Below are positions 33,021-41,303 of a stretch of 64,000 nucleotides of DNA, piece after piece; the stretch's first letter is position 1; each line of letters starts with the position of its first letter. The notes under the pieces are model-generated. The model was given only the letters and a program-made list of their open reading frames with translations, did no database searches and was not told the DNA's origin. Position numbers and translations under genes: made by a program. Origin of the DNA: Eubacterium sp. 1001713B170207_170306_E7 (lineage in GTDB: Bacteria; Bacillota; Clostridia; Eubacteriales; Eubacteriaceae); the NCBI RefSeq assembly GCF_015547515.1, contig NZ_JADMVE010000001.1, forward strand, positions 992,406 to 1,056,405, written 5' to 3'.

Positions 33021-34769
33021 CTATTCATGCATTTTTTTCAGAAAATTGGTCCCCTGTTCTGAAAAATTGATCTCACTCCAGTCCTTGCCCAGCTTTTTGG
33101 CGAGGATTTCGATCACGCGCGGCTGGCAGAAGCCTCCCTGACAACGGCCCATGCCCGCTCTCGTACGGCGCTTTATGGCCTCGATGGACATCGGCATAAC
33201 CGGGCTGTCGAGCGCCTCCAATATCTCACCCTCTGTAATGGTCTCACAGCGGCAGACAATTCTCCCAAAGGAAGGTTCTCTTTCGATCAGCTTCCTCTTC
33301 TCATCTGGTGGCAGCTTTCTGAAAAGGGTTTTTGGCTTTTCGCGCGGCTGATAGTCCTGGCGGACTTTAAGACTCTTGTTTTTCTTCTCAGAATCCTCCA
33401 GCACGATGTCCTCAACCATTTTAGCGATGGCCGGCGCCGAAGCCAGCCCGGGCGACTGGATACCTGCCACATTGATAAATCCGTCAGTCACCGGAGACAT
33501 CTCAATGATAAAGTCCTCTTTAAAATCCGCTGCCCGTACACCTGTAAAAACACGGATCAGGTCCCGCTGGCTTACGTTCTCATGCTGATTGCAGCTCATT
33601 GCATACTCCAGGCCGTCTGGATCAGTCGCGGTGTCCTCCTTGTTCCAGACCTCCTTGGCTGACGGACCGAGAAGGTAGTTTCCCTCTGGCGTTTTGCAGC
33701 AGCCTCCGCCCTTTGATTCAACATTTTTGATATTTTTCATCCGGTTTTCAAGGGCACTTCCTACAAAGCCCATCTGCGGCTTGTAGGGATACTGCCTGGC
33801 CTTATCCAGAATGGCGATGGTGCCCTTTCTGGGATGAATGGTGAAGGAGCGGTCTCCAGCCATTTCTGAAAGGTCATCGGCGTAAACACCAGCACAGTTG
33901 ATGACATAGCCGGCCTCGATGATCCCCTTTGGCGTGACCACGCCTTCAACCCTGCCGTCATGTCTCAGCACATCACAGACTGGCGTGTTAAACCAGAATT
34001 CCACACCGTTATGGGCCGCGTTCTCAGCCAGAGCCACAGTAACATCATAGGGTTCCACATGGGCCAGACTCGGCAGCCAGACTGCTGCGATGGGCGGATT
34101 ATCCAGCCTTCTGAGTTCCGGCTCAATGGCCATTGCCTGTTCTCCGTCAAGCATCGCTATGCCGTCCACACCATTTTCCACACCCTTGTCATAGCGCTCC
34201 TTGAGGGCTGGGATGTAAGCCTCCTCCCACGCAATATACATAAGGCCGTTACGCTGAAAGACAAAGCCCAGCTCGTCGGCCCACCTGTCATACATCCGAT
34301 TTCCCAATATATTGAGCTTAGCTTTAAGGGTTCCTGTTTTAGCCGCGTGACCCGGATGGATATTTCCATTATTGGCCTTTGACGCACCTGTGCAGACATC
34401 GTCATTCTTTTCGACAACGATAATTTTAAGCGGATATTTCGCCAGCTCCCGCGCAATTCCACAGCCGATTACCCCTGCTCCGGCAATGACCACATCGGCC
34501 TCTGCTGCAAGGCCAGCTTCAAAGCCTTTTTCTATTCCGGTCTGATAATCTTTTTGGGGAATTTCAAGTCCCTTTACCCACATATCGCTGACGACATTCT
34601 TTACTCCCGGCACATTGGCTGCCATGTGCCCCACATCAATTAACTGCTGCCAGTCCCCGCATTCTCCGGCCAGTGTTACAATTTTCCGTCCATCGACAGA
34701 AACCTTAATATCCAGCCCGGAAAATTGCTTTGTAATTTCTTTTTCCACTGCGTTTTTTATGCTGTTCAT
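33021..34769 (-). CDS. GlpA-like FAD oxidoreductase with N-terminal BON domain and C-terminal [2Fe-2S] domain
   Basis: The 582-residue protein has three parts. Residues 1-70 resemble a BON domain (VSVDGRKIVTLAGECGDW, NVPGVKNVVSDM). Residues 85-460 are a DAO/GlpA-type FAD oxidoreductase (VVIAGAGVIGCGIARELA dinucleotide fold, GASKANNGNIHPGHAAK). Residues 510-560 are a BFD-like [2Fe-2S] domain (CRCETITEGEI, GMGRCQGGFCQPRV; four cysteines). It probably oxidises glycerol 3-phosphate or a similar polyol phosphate and passes electrons onward. BON domains bind membranes or phospholipid, so this may place the enzyme at the membrane. It is the first gene of the operon, after the promoter at 34823-34851. 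Confidence 0.88.
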   Translation of the reverse strand: MNSIKNAVEKEITKQFSGLDIKVSVDGRKIVTLAGECGDWQQLIDVGHMAANVPGVKNVVSDMWVKGLEIPQKDYQTGIEKGFEAGLAAEADVVIAGAGVIGCGIARELAKYPLKIIVVEKNDDVCTGASKANNGNIHPGHAAKTGTLKAKLNILGNRMYDRWADELGFVFQRNGLMYIAWEEAYIPALKERYDKGVENGVDGIAMLDGEQAMAIEPELRRLDNPPIAAVWLPSLAHVEPYDVTVALAENAAHNGVEFWFNTPVCDVLRHDGRVEGVVTPKGIIEAGYVINCAGVYADDLSEMAGDRSFTIHPRKGTIAILDKARQYPYKPQMGFVGSALENRMKNIKNVESKGGGCCKTPEGNYLLGPSAKEVWNKEDTATDPDGLEYAMSCNQHENVSQRDLIRVFTGVRAADFKEDFIIEMSPVTDGFINVAGIQSPGLASAPAIAKMVEDIVLEDSEKKNKSLKVRQDYQPREKPKTLFRKLPPDEKRKLIEREPSFGRIVCRCETITEGEILEALDSPVMPMSIEAIKRRTRAGMGRCQGGFCQPRVIEILAKKLGKDWSEINFSEQGTNFLKKMHE

Positions 34770-34817
34770 ATTTTCTCTCCCAGATCAGCCATTCGTGTCC
34801 ATTTAGGTTTATTTTTA

Positions 34818-34834
34818 AGGACATATTAGGACAT
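34818..34834 (-). promoter_or_regulatory. Operator-like direct repeat over the glycerol operon promoter
   Basis: AGGACAT occurs at 34818-34824 and 34828-34834 (10-bp period), overlapping the -10 box and spacer, with an inverted copy TGTCCAT at 34796-34802. This fits a binding site for the DeoR-type repressor encoded immediately upstream. Confidence 0.6.
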
Positions 34835-34851
34835 TTCATCTTTTTTGTCAA
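34823..34851 (-). promoter_or_regulatory. Promoter of the glycerol/polyol operon
   Basis: On the minus strand TTGACA (34846-34851), 17-nt spacer, TAATAT (34823-34828). Confidence 0.8.
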
Positions 34852-34908
34852 GGTTTTTTTGATTTGTATTTCCTTTTTGAACATTTCTTAAGATTTTTTG
34901 CACTAAAA

Positions 34909-34948
34909 AAACCAGTATGGGAAATTCTGTGTTTTCCCATACTGGTTT
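34909..34948 (-). terminator. Terminator of the DeoR regulator gene
   Basis: 16-bp stem AAACCAGTATGGGAAA with its complement (34909-34924 and 34932-34948), followed on the minus strand by TTTTTT. It separates the regulator from the operon it probably controls. Confidence 0.88.
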
Positions 34949-34957
34949 AACAAATGG

Positions 34958-35722
34958 CTATTCAGCGATCATAACCGTTAAACCTATTTCATTGTAATGC
35001 TTCACCATTTCTTCATTGGCCTCCGAATCGGTCACCAGGACATCGCCCGGCCGCAGTGTTGATACATTGATGAAATCACGTTTAAAGAGCTTACCGGAGT
35101 CCATCAGCGCCACAAGTCTTTTGGAATGATCCGCCAGCTGGCGGTACACGCCATACTCGGCCGGGCCGCGGTGAAACAGGTTTCCCTGCTCATCCACTGT
35201 TGTGGCGGATACAAAAGCCAGGTCAAAATAAAAATCACGCAATGTGTTTTCCGCAATGGTACCCGAGGTACTGAGGGTATGCTTTGTGATTTCTCCACCC
35301 ACCAGAAAAATACCAATCTCACTGCGGCTGTTGAGCTGGTTGACTACCGTGACAGAGTCGGTCACTACATAAAGCCGTTTGGTATTGTCAATATGCTCTG
35401 TGAAATGATAAAGCGATGAGCCTGCGCCGATAAAAATCTTCTGGCCATGCTCGATAAGCTCTGTGGCCTTTAACCCCATCCGCTTCTTTTTATCTGCCTC
35501 AATATTCAGACGAAGCTCCAGAGGCTTTTCTCTGAGGATATCCTCCTTGACCAGCTGTGCCCCTCCGTGAGTTCTCAGAAGCTCGCCTTCGGATTCCAAA
35601 AGCTCCAAATCTCTGCGGATGGTCTTTGTGGTAACCTGAAATATTTCGCTGAGCTGGGAAACGCTAACCGTTCCCTGCTGTTGCAATAGCTGAACAATTT
35701 GTTCCAATCGTGGATTTTTCAA
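34958..35722 (-). CDS. DeoR family transcriptional regulator
   Basis: The 254-residue protein has the DeoR helix-turn-helix (RLEQIVQLLQQQGTVSVSQ, VTTKTIRRDLELLESEGELLRTHGGA) and the DeoRC sugar-phosphate-binding domain (FIGAGSSLYHFTEHI, LVTDSEANEEMVKHY). These regulators sense a phosphorylated sugar or polyol. It lies upstream of the glycerol/polyol operon on the same strand, separately terminated. Its own promoter (35746-35774) overlaps a perfect TTAAGC-ATA-GCTTAA palindrome, a candidate autoregulatory site. A role as the operon repressor (GlpR-like) is inferred. Confidence 0.95.
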   Translation of the reverse strand: MKNPRLEQIVQLLQQQGTVSVSQLSEIFQVTTKTIRRDLELLESEGELLRTHGGAQLVKEDILREKPLELRLNIEADKKKRMGLKATELIEHGQKIFIGAGSSLYHFTEHIDNTKRLYVVTDSVTVVNQLNSRSEIGIFLVGGEITKHTLSTSGTIAENTLRDFYFDLAFVSATTVDEQGNLFHRGPAEYGVYRQLADHSKRLVALMDSGKLFKRDFINVSTLRPGDVLVTDSEANEEMVKHYNEIGLTVMIAE

Positions 35723-35742
35723 CGTTCTCCCTCCTCTATTGG

Positions 35743-35774
35743 TTAAGCATAGCTTAAGCTGTTTTAAAAGTCAA
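35743..35774 (-). promoter_or_regulatory. Promoter of the DeoR gene with overlapping palindrome
   Basis: On the minus strand TTGACT (35769-35774), 17-nt spacer, TATGCT (35746-35751). TTAAGC/GCTTAA arms (35743-35757) flank the -10 box. Confidence 0.75.
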
Positions 35775-35824
35775 GGGCGCCAGAACAGATATGTCAAAAC
35801 GGCGTGTCTCCCACGGTGATGAGC

Positions 35825-36763
35825 CTATTGTTCATTTGTCTTATTCTCCTCAATCGGATCAATATGAATCGTCACATCGCAATGGCACTGGTTTTTAAGC
35901 TCATCCTCGATACTGGTAATAATATCATGGGCGGTCACCATGTCCAGCTGGCTGGACATTTCCACATGAAGAGAGACATCGGCGTGGGCCGGGCCATAGT
36001 CGTGAATGAGCAGCTCGTGCACGCCTCTGATCTCTGGATGCGCCATGACGATACGATGAATTTTTTCGACAAAGCCTTCATCCGGCGGCGTTCCAATTAA
36101 GGGCTGGACCGAATCCTTGGCGGATTTAATGCCGGTTACCAGAATAAAGGCGGCCACGATCATGCCCATGTAGCCGTCCAGATCGTAACCGGTAAAATAA
36201 TTGATGGCCATACCGATCAGCACCACCAGCGTGGCCAGGCTGTCACTTATACTATCCAAGGCGGTGGCCTCCATGGCTGAGGAATTGATGCTTCGGCCAA
36301 GCCTCCGATTAAATAAGAACATCCAGAGCTTCACTAAAATCGAAGCGGCCAGAATAACAAAGACCACAAGACTTACTGAAGTCTCCGCCGGGTTTAAAAT
36401 CCGATCGACAGATGATTTGAGCAGCTCAAACCCCATAAGGATTATGGCAATGGAGATAAAAAGCGCGCTGAGGTATTCGATGCGGCCGTGCCCATAGGGG
36501 TGTCCGTGGTCAGCAGGCTTTCCTGCCATTTTAAAGCCCAGTAGTGTGATGATGGAGGAACCGGCATCGGACAGATTGTTGACCGCGTCGGCTACAATGG
36601 AAATAGCGCCAGTCATGAAGCCCAGTATAATCTTTCCCAAAAACAGCAGCAGATTGCAGGCAATGCCCACGCTGCCGCTTAGTATGCCATAGGCCTGACG
36701 GACATCCGGATCTGCGGTCTTATCACTGTTTTTGACAAACAGGCGTATCAGTAAGCGGGTCAT
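35825..36763 (-). CDS. Cation diffusion facilitator (CDF) exporter
   Basis: The 312-residue protein has six membrane helices and the CDF features: SIVADAVNNLSDAGSSIITLLG with the DxxxD metal site in helix 2, the helix-5 SAMEATALDSISDSLATLVV with a second DxxxD, a histidine-bearing HPYGHGRIEYLSAL loop and a C-terminal cytoplasmic metal-binding domain (HDYGPAHADVSLHVEM). It exports divalent metals such as Zn, Mn or Fe in exchange for protons. It is monocistronic on the minus strand, and a weak ribosome-binding site (AAGGAAGGAAG) precedes the ATG. Confidence 0.95.
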   Translation of the reverse strand: MTRLLIRLFVKNSDKTADPDVRQAYGILSGSVGIACNLLLFLGKIILGFMTGAISIVADAVNNLSDAGSSIITLLGFKMAGKPADHGHPYGHGRIEYLSALFISIAIILMGFELLKSSVDRILNPAETSVSLVVFVILAASILVKLWMFLFNRRLGRSINSSAMEATALDSISDSLATLVVLIGMAINYFTGYDLDGYMGMIVAAFILVTGIKSAKDSVQPLIGTPPDEGFVEKIHRIVMAHPEIRGVHELLIHDYGPAHADVSLHVEMSSQLDMVTAHDIITSIEDELKNQCHCDVTIHIDPIEENKTNEQ

Positions 36764-36784
36764 AGCTTCCTTCCTTTCTCAGTT

Positions 36785-36817
36785 AAAAAAGAGCCGCCGC
36801 ACCCTGTGCAGCAGCTC
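36785..36817 (-). terminator. Terminator of the PsiE-RidA operon
   Basis: 12-nt arms GAGCCGCCGCAC and GTGCAGCAGCTC (two C/A mismatches), loop CCT, followed on the minus strand by T6. Confidence 0.75.
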
Positions 36818-36826
36818 TCCCATTCG

Positions 36827-37201
36827 TCATTTTACCGCGATAAACTCGATCTCAACCTTGGCATCCTTTGGTATTCTGGCTGCCTGTACGCAGGAACGGG
36901 CGGGCTGATTTTCTGTAAAGTACTCGCCGTAAATGTCATTCAGCACAGAAAAATTGGCAAGGTCATCGACAAAAATCGTGGTTTTGACCACATCGGCGTA
37001 ACGGTATCCCGCTTCTTTTAAAACCGCGCCCATATTGACCATCACCTGCCTTGCCTGAGCCTCAAAGGCTTCCGGCATTTCACCCGTTGCCGGGTCGATG
37101 CCCAGCTGTCCTGAGGCGTACAGGGTACCGTCCACTACCAGGGCCTGTGAATATGGGCCAAGGGCCGCCGGAGCCTTATCAGTTGCTACTTTTGTTTTCA
37201 T
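36827..37201 (-). CDS. ridA: RidA/YjgF family protein
   Basis: The 124-residue protein has the RidA pattern: DKAPAALGPYSQALVVDGTLYASGQLGIDPATGEMP, then GYRYADVVKTTIFVDDLANF and the C-terminal ARSCVQAARIPKDAKVEIEFIAV with the catalytic arginine (R in PARSCV). RidA hydrolyses reactive imines and enamines such as 2-aminoacrylate made by PLP enzymes. The ATG at 37201 follows AAGGAGAAAACAACC; the upstream ATG is rejected. The start overlaps the PsiE-like gene by 23 bp, so the two are coupled. Confidence 0.95.
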   Translation of the reverse strand: MKTKVATDKAPAALGPYSQALVVDGTLYASGQLGIDPATGEMPEAFEAQARQVMVNMGAVLKEAGYRYADVVKTTIFVDDLANFSVLNDIYGEYFTENQPARSCVQAARIPKDAKVEIEFIAVK

Positions 37202-37727
37202 GGTTGTTTTCTCCTTTGTCGTCACTTAAAATGTTTTCCGGACCTTCAGAAACCGCTAAAATGCTATCATTTGACGGGGCCTCACGCTTTTTAAAGCGGT
37301 GCTTAAACCACATCAGTCCACCCTGGGACACGCCATCTTTGCATTCCCCGTCGTCAAAGGTGGTGACAAACAGAAAACGCCGGATGGCGAACAGGATGGC
37401 GATGGATATGATACTCAATAAATTTTCGAAGGGCGTGGTGTGCTCAACGATCAATTCTCTGGCAATGGCAAACAATAAAACCTCTATAACCGACGCTGTC
37501 GAATGCTTGATCAGCATTTTGAGAAACTCAATCCCGATGAGCGTGTTAAAGGCATAGCCCAAAAACACCCTAAAGGCCTGCGAGTCGCCATAATTTCCAA
37601 TAAACTGCCAAAGATCGGGAATCAGAGCAAGGGCTGAAATAATAATGGCAATGGCGATGAGGATGGCGATAAAAATCTCCAGTATCCGTACAAAGCCCAA
37701 AAGCTTATTTTGAATTTTATGTTGCAT
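37179..37727 (-). CDS. PsiE-like (phosphate-starvation-inducible) membrane protein
   Basis: The 182-residue protein has four membrane helices (residues about 12-34, 54-74, 78-96, 105-120) and a 60-residue hydrophilic C-terminal tail rich in charged residues. The helical core (LEIFIAILIAIAIIISALALI, HSTASVIEVLLFAIARELIVEH) resembles the PsiE family, of unknown function. AGGAGGAGACA precedes the ATG, and a promoter is at 37757-37785. The hydrophilic tail beyond residue 125 is longer than in typical PsiE. It overlaps ridA. Confidence 0.75.
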   Translation of the reverse strand: MQHKIQNKLLGFVRILEIFIAILIAIAIIISALALIPDLWQFIGNYGDSQAFRVFLGYAFNTLIGIEFLKMLIKHSTASVIEVLLFAIARELIVEHTTPFENLLSIISIAILFAIRRFLFVTTFDDGECKDGVSQGGLMWFKHRFKKREAPSNDSILAVSEGPENILSDDKGENNHENKSSN

Positions 37728-37756
37728 TGTCTCCTCCTGTTTATGGTTCCCACTGC

Positions 37757-37785
37757 ATTATAACATAATCAGGCCCGGTCTTAAA
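37757..37785 (-). promoter_or_regulatory. Promoter of the PsiE-RidA operon
   Basis: On the minus strand TTTAAG (37780-37785), 17-nt spacer, TATAAT (37757-37762). Confidence 0.6.
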
Positions 37786-39601
37786 GCACATCTCCATTAT
37801 TTTCATCCGGCAGACTGGTTTCTTTTTTTATGCGCCGCAGATGATAGCCGTCATAGACCATGAGCAGCAGCAGAGCGCCACCCATCACACCGGCAAATAC
37901 CATGAACAGCTGGCGCATAAACAGCACCGTCTCCCACTTCATAGGGCTACCATAAATAAACGGGAAAGCGCAGATAAACGAAAAGACGGCAAGCACCATA
38001 AACAGCTCGATGTACGCCTTTTTCCAGGGCTTTGCCTGGGGTGTACAGCCCATGTACTTAAACAGGTAGCCCACTCCCAGCATCAGGAAAGGAATCATGG
38101 GGAAGTAGTGGTACAAAAAGGTATCCCGCGTGATAAAAAGCCAGGGGATCATCTGGGAAAAGTACCCGACCCCGATGACGATGCCCGCAGAGTGGCGCCT
38201 CCATATCCCGTGCACCAGCGCAAAGGTCGTACCCAGAAGACCGATTCCCCAGACCATCGGGTTGCCTGTCGCGTAAAGATAAATGGTTTCCGGCGCTTTT
38301 TGATAATAGTAAAATACTGGCTTCAGAGCCAGAAGCCAGGTATACCACTTGGAGGAATAGGGATGGTGGTAGTGGGTTGACGCCCCGGTATGATAGCCAA
38401 ACATCTGCTGCTGATGACCGAAAAACACCTCGAAAAAGCCTTTTTCCGGTATAGTGCCTGCGTAAGGAATATAGGACAGTGTGTAGATGGTCACAGGAAT
38501 CGCAATAAAAGCCAGGCAGCAGAAAAAGGACTCGCCCAGTCTTTGACGCCGGACGCTTTTGTCCCCTTTTACCATATCACGGATGAACCAGTAAAAATAC
38601 AGAACCGCCAGTCCAAGGGCCGCGTAACAGCCCGACCATTTTGTGCCAATGGCAAAGCCGGTGAAAATCCCGCTGAGCAGTAAAAACACGTACCGGGCAG
38701 GCTTGGCAGTACTGATGTGGAAAAAGTACAAGAAGGCGTACATGGCCAGAATAAAAAAGACGAGAAAGGCATCCAGGGTCCCGATCCGTGTCTGGGCATA
38801 GTGTAAAAAGTCAAAAGCCAGCAGCAGCGTAGCGATACCAGCCCACAGGGGCGATTTGAACAGAGCTTTACCAAAGAAATAGAGCAGGGGCAGCATGGCG
38901 ATGCCGAAAAGTACCTGCATAAAGCGGAAGCCAAAGGGTGTTCTGCCAAAAAGGTCCATTCCCAGGCCAATGATCAGACGGCCTACCGGAGGGTGGTCCA
39001 TTTCGGCCACACTTAGTCCGTCCTGCATCTCCAGCGCCGAAGATGGAAAATAGCTCTCATCAAAGTATGCACTGTTCAGGCGGTCTGAGCTGGTCTGCAC
39101 AGTGTCCTGTTCATCCAGAAGCTGCGCGGAGCCCTCGTTAAGGGGCGTTGCCGCCAGCCTGTTCCCTTTTTCATCGTAAAAGGCCACCTCGCTTAAGACT
39201 AAGCGGTTGGCGGTGTCCAATTTTTTAATTTTGATGTAGCGGGTTCTCTCATCCGTTTTCAACGGATAGTGGTACCAGATCATGGCGGCCGTGTAGTCGG
39301 TGTCGTCGTCACGTGTATCAAAGGCCTGTGTCCAGTTTACTCCGTCGCTCGAGCACAATATCTCGATGCCCACATATTTTGAGGAATCATTGACCGTCGG
39401 ATACAGCGCGATGGAGACCGGCTGTTTTTGAAGCTCAAATTCTGCGGCAGGTGTCCCCTCCTCCATATCATAATAGGTCTGGGGCTCAACTCTGGAGCCC
39501 AGATTCCAGTAGCCTACAACGCCGTAAATCAGGATTACCGCTACCAGAAAAATGATTTCCTTTTTACTCAGATGATAAAACTTTTCTGTCATTCTGATCA
39601 T
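37781..39601 (-). CDS. PMT/GT39-type membrane glycosyltransferase with discoidin-like insert
   Basis: The 606-residue protein has an N-terminal helix (residues 16-34), then a 150-residue extracytoplasmic segment, and about ten further helices from residue 205. The DHPPVGRLIIGLGMDLFG motif (near 205-225) is the D-H-P-P acceptor motif of protein O-mannosyltransferases (GT39), with RIGTLDAFLVFF and GTKWSGCYAALGL also typical. The first loop (EILCSSDGVNWTQAFDTRD, YIKIKKLDTANRLVLSEVAFYD) resembles a discoidin/F5-8-type carbohydrate-binding domain, unusual at this place. The exact start is uncertain (ATG 39601 or 39592). It overlaps the 39564 gene by 38 bp. It probably transfers a lipid-linked sugar to an envelope acceptor. 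Confidence 0.88.
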   Translation of the reverse strand: MIRMTEKFYHLSKKEIIFLVAVILIYGVVGYWNLGSRVEPQTYYDMEEGTPAAEFELQKQPVSIALYPTVNDSSKYVGIEILCSSDGVNWTQAFDTRDDDTDYTAAMIWYHYPLKTDERTRYIKIKKLDTANRLVLSEVAFYDEKGNRLAATPLNEGSAQLLDEQDTVQTSSDRLNSAYFDESYFPSSALEMQDGLSVAEMDHPPVGRLIIGLGMDLFGRTPFGFRFMQVLFGIAMLPLLYFFGKALFKSPLWAGIATLLLAFDFLHYAQTRIGTLDAFLVFFILAMYAFLYFFHISTAKPARYVFLLLSGIFTGFAIGTKWSGCYAALGLAVLYFYWFIRDMVKGDKSVRRQRLGESFFCCLAFIAIPVTIYTLSYIPYAGTIPEKGFFEVFFGHQQQMFGYHTGASTHYHHPYSSKWYTWLLALKPVFYYYQKAPETIYLYATGNPMVWGIGLLGTTFALVHGIWRRHSAGIVIGVGYFSQMIPWLFITRDTFLYHYFPMIPFLMLGVGYLFKYMGCTPQAKPWKKAYIELFMVLAVFSFICAFPFIYGSPMKWETVLFMRQLFMVFAGVMGGALLLLMVYDGYHLRRIKKETSLPDENNGDVL

Positions 39602-41198
39602 TTTCCTTTCTTCTGTTTTTTACAAGCAGGGCCGTTCCGACGATGACGCCCAGGAGACTGACCGTCTCACTGACACGCCTGAGCAGAGTCCCTTTGTATT
39701 GGACCATCAAGGTTCCAGTTTCATTAACCGCTACTTCTGCCATGCCATTTGAATTTCGACTGACCGTGACACGCACTCCGTTTAGCACTGCTTCATAACC
39801 GCTATAATAAATAAGCGGCAGTTCATAAGAAGCGTTTCGCTCTAAATTCATGCTATACAAATTATAATTAGTGCGTTTAGCAATGTTCCGGGGATTTGTT
39901 TGTACTTCCTGAAGATGTGACAAGGTAACATCCTCAGGAAGATACTCGCATCCAGCCGCAAAAGCAGGATAGGTGTTGACCAACATTTCAGCATAATTTT
40001 TATAAGTATAGGCAACATTTACAAAATAGCCAATCAGCATAATTCCCGCAGTCACCGCTGCGATGACCGCTTGATTTTCTCTTTTCTCCGCGATTCCTTC
40101 AACGATTCTGCCCGAGGCAAAACACCAGAAAACCGAAATAAACAAGTAGAGCCGCCACGGGAACTGAAGGATTGACAGGACTCCCTCAAGCAGGTGCCAG
40201 GGAAAGTACGCCGAAGCGCAGAAAAGCAAGAGCAGCCCGGACACCGAGAGCAGCCGTACCAGCTTGTCTGACCTGTTAACAAACAAGCCGGCTGTCACCA
40301 GCAGGGTCAGGGCCAGGCCGATACCCGCCGGAGGGACATATTTTTCCCCGACGCTCTGAGGGACTGCCAGAATCAAATCTTTAAATGGCACAGCCCAGTC
40401 CGAAATGCTGCCGAGCAATCCGGTGTCACCCCAAACGGGGTTAAGCAGCATCTGTTCCAGCATTGGAAGCAGAAAAAACATGGTTAGAATAACACTCCAG
40501 AGCACTGCTTTTCCAAACGCTGCCAGCCGCTGCCGTTCACGGACCAGAGCCGGTAAGCTAAACAGCAGAAAAACAGCGGAAAACACTCCCATCATCACAG
40601 CGGTCAGAACATGTGACAGCACCAGGCCGGTAAAGCCGGCAAACAGCAATGGCCACTTTTCAGGAGCGCCGTAAACCACCTCCCAGAAGCCGGCCACAAT
40701 CAGCGGCAGAAATACGAAGGCCAGAAGCTCCCCCACCGATGACCGCTGGTACAAATCCGTGGTATGAAAAGAGCACAGAAGATACAGCACCGTGGAAACC
40801 GATGCCGCAAAGTCTGAGCGCCATACTGTTTTGACCGAAAAATACATGGTGCAGGCCATGGCGCCTGTGAGTATTACCAAAAAAATTTTATAGGCTGTGA
40901 TAGATGGTATGCCTGAAAGCATCAGCAGGGCTGGAATATACAAAAACAAATCCGGGTAAAAAAGCCCATTGCCGTAACCATAGCCGTTAAAGTAATCGGC
41001 ATAGACCCCTGGTAAAAAAACACCGTTTTTAAGCCCCTCCGCGATGGAAACAATTCTGGAAAGATGGAAGCTCGCATCATTTCCAAAGGGAATCCCCTCC
41101 TTTAGACACAGTGGTAAGACCACCGCCAGAGCAGCCAGAAAAGGGATGCTCCACCAAATAGTTTGTTTATTTTTCATAGCGGTTTTTTTAGATTCCAT
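39564..41198 (-). CDS. PTPS-related polytopic membrane protein (glycosyltransferase-like)
   Basis: The 544-residue protein has about twelve membrane helices. Its N-terminal LPLCLKEGIPFGNDASFHLSR, GVYADYFNGYGYGNGLFYPD and LSGIPSITAYKIFLV match the '6-pyruvoyl-tetrahydropterin synthase related' membrane domain, which resembles GT-C enzymes in fold. A 100-residue region near the end (NYNLYSMNLERNASYELPL) is extracytoplasmic, followed by a final helix. It has its own promoter (41221-41249) and leads the operon with the PMT-type gene, so the pair probably glycosylate a cell-surface target. The function is unproven. Confidence 0.8.
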   Translation of the reverse strand: MESKKTAMKNKQTIWWSIPFLAALAVVLPLCLKEGIPFGNDASFHLSRIVSIAEGLKNGVFLPGVYADYFNGYGYGNGLFYPDLFLYIPALLMLSGIPSITAYKIFLVILTGAMACTMYFSVKTVWRSDFAASVSTVLYLLCSFHTTDLYQRSSVGELLAFVFLPLIVAGFWEVVYGAPEKWPLLFAGFTGLVLSHVLTAVMMGVFSAVFLLFSLPALVRERQRLAAFGKAVLWSVILTMFFLLPMLEQMLLNPVWGDTGLLGSISDWAVPFKDLILAVPQSVGEKYVPPAGIGLALTLLVTAGLFVNRSDKLVRLLSVSGLLLLFCASAYFPWHLLEGVLSILQFPWRLYLFISVFWCFASGRIVEGIAEKRENQAVIAAVTAGIMLIGYFVNVAYTYKNYAEMLVNTYPAFAAGCEYLPEDVTLSHLQEVQTNPRNIAKRTNYNLYSMNLERNASYELPLIYYSGYEAVLNGVRVTVSRNSNGMAEVAVNETGTLMVQYKGTLLRRVSETVSLLGVIVGTALLVKNRRKENDQNDRKVLSSE

Positions 41199-41220
41199 TC
41201 TTTTCTCTCATTCTTTTAAT

Positions 41221-41249
41221 ATTATACCAATCGGGCCGCTGTTTGTAAA
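41221..41249 (-). promoter_or_regulatory. Promoter of the glycosyltransferase operon
   Basis: On the minus strand TTTACA (41244-41249), 17-nt spacer, TATAAT (41221-41226). It lies back to back with the phosphonate operon's control region. Confidence 0.8.
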
Positions 41250-41261
41250 ATCAATGATTGT

Positions 41262-41300
41262 GTAAAGCTTCGGTTAAATTCCGTTAACTCTTTGTTAAGT
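41262..41300 (+). promoter_or_regulatory. Pho-box-like repeats upstream of the phosphonate operon
   Basis: GTAAAGC (41262), GTTAAAT (41273), GTTAACT (41283) and GTTAAGT (41294) start 10-11 bp apart and end 3 bp before the -35 box. Tandem TTAA-type hexamers with about 11-bp phase are the known form of Gram-positive PhoP sites. Phosphate control of phosphonate use is the expected biology. No PhoP is encoded here. Confidence 0.65.
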
Positions 41301-41303
41301 CTA

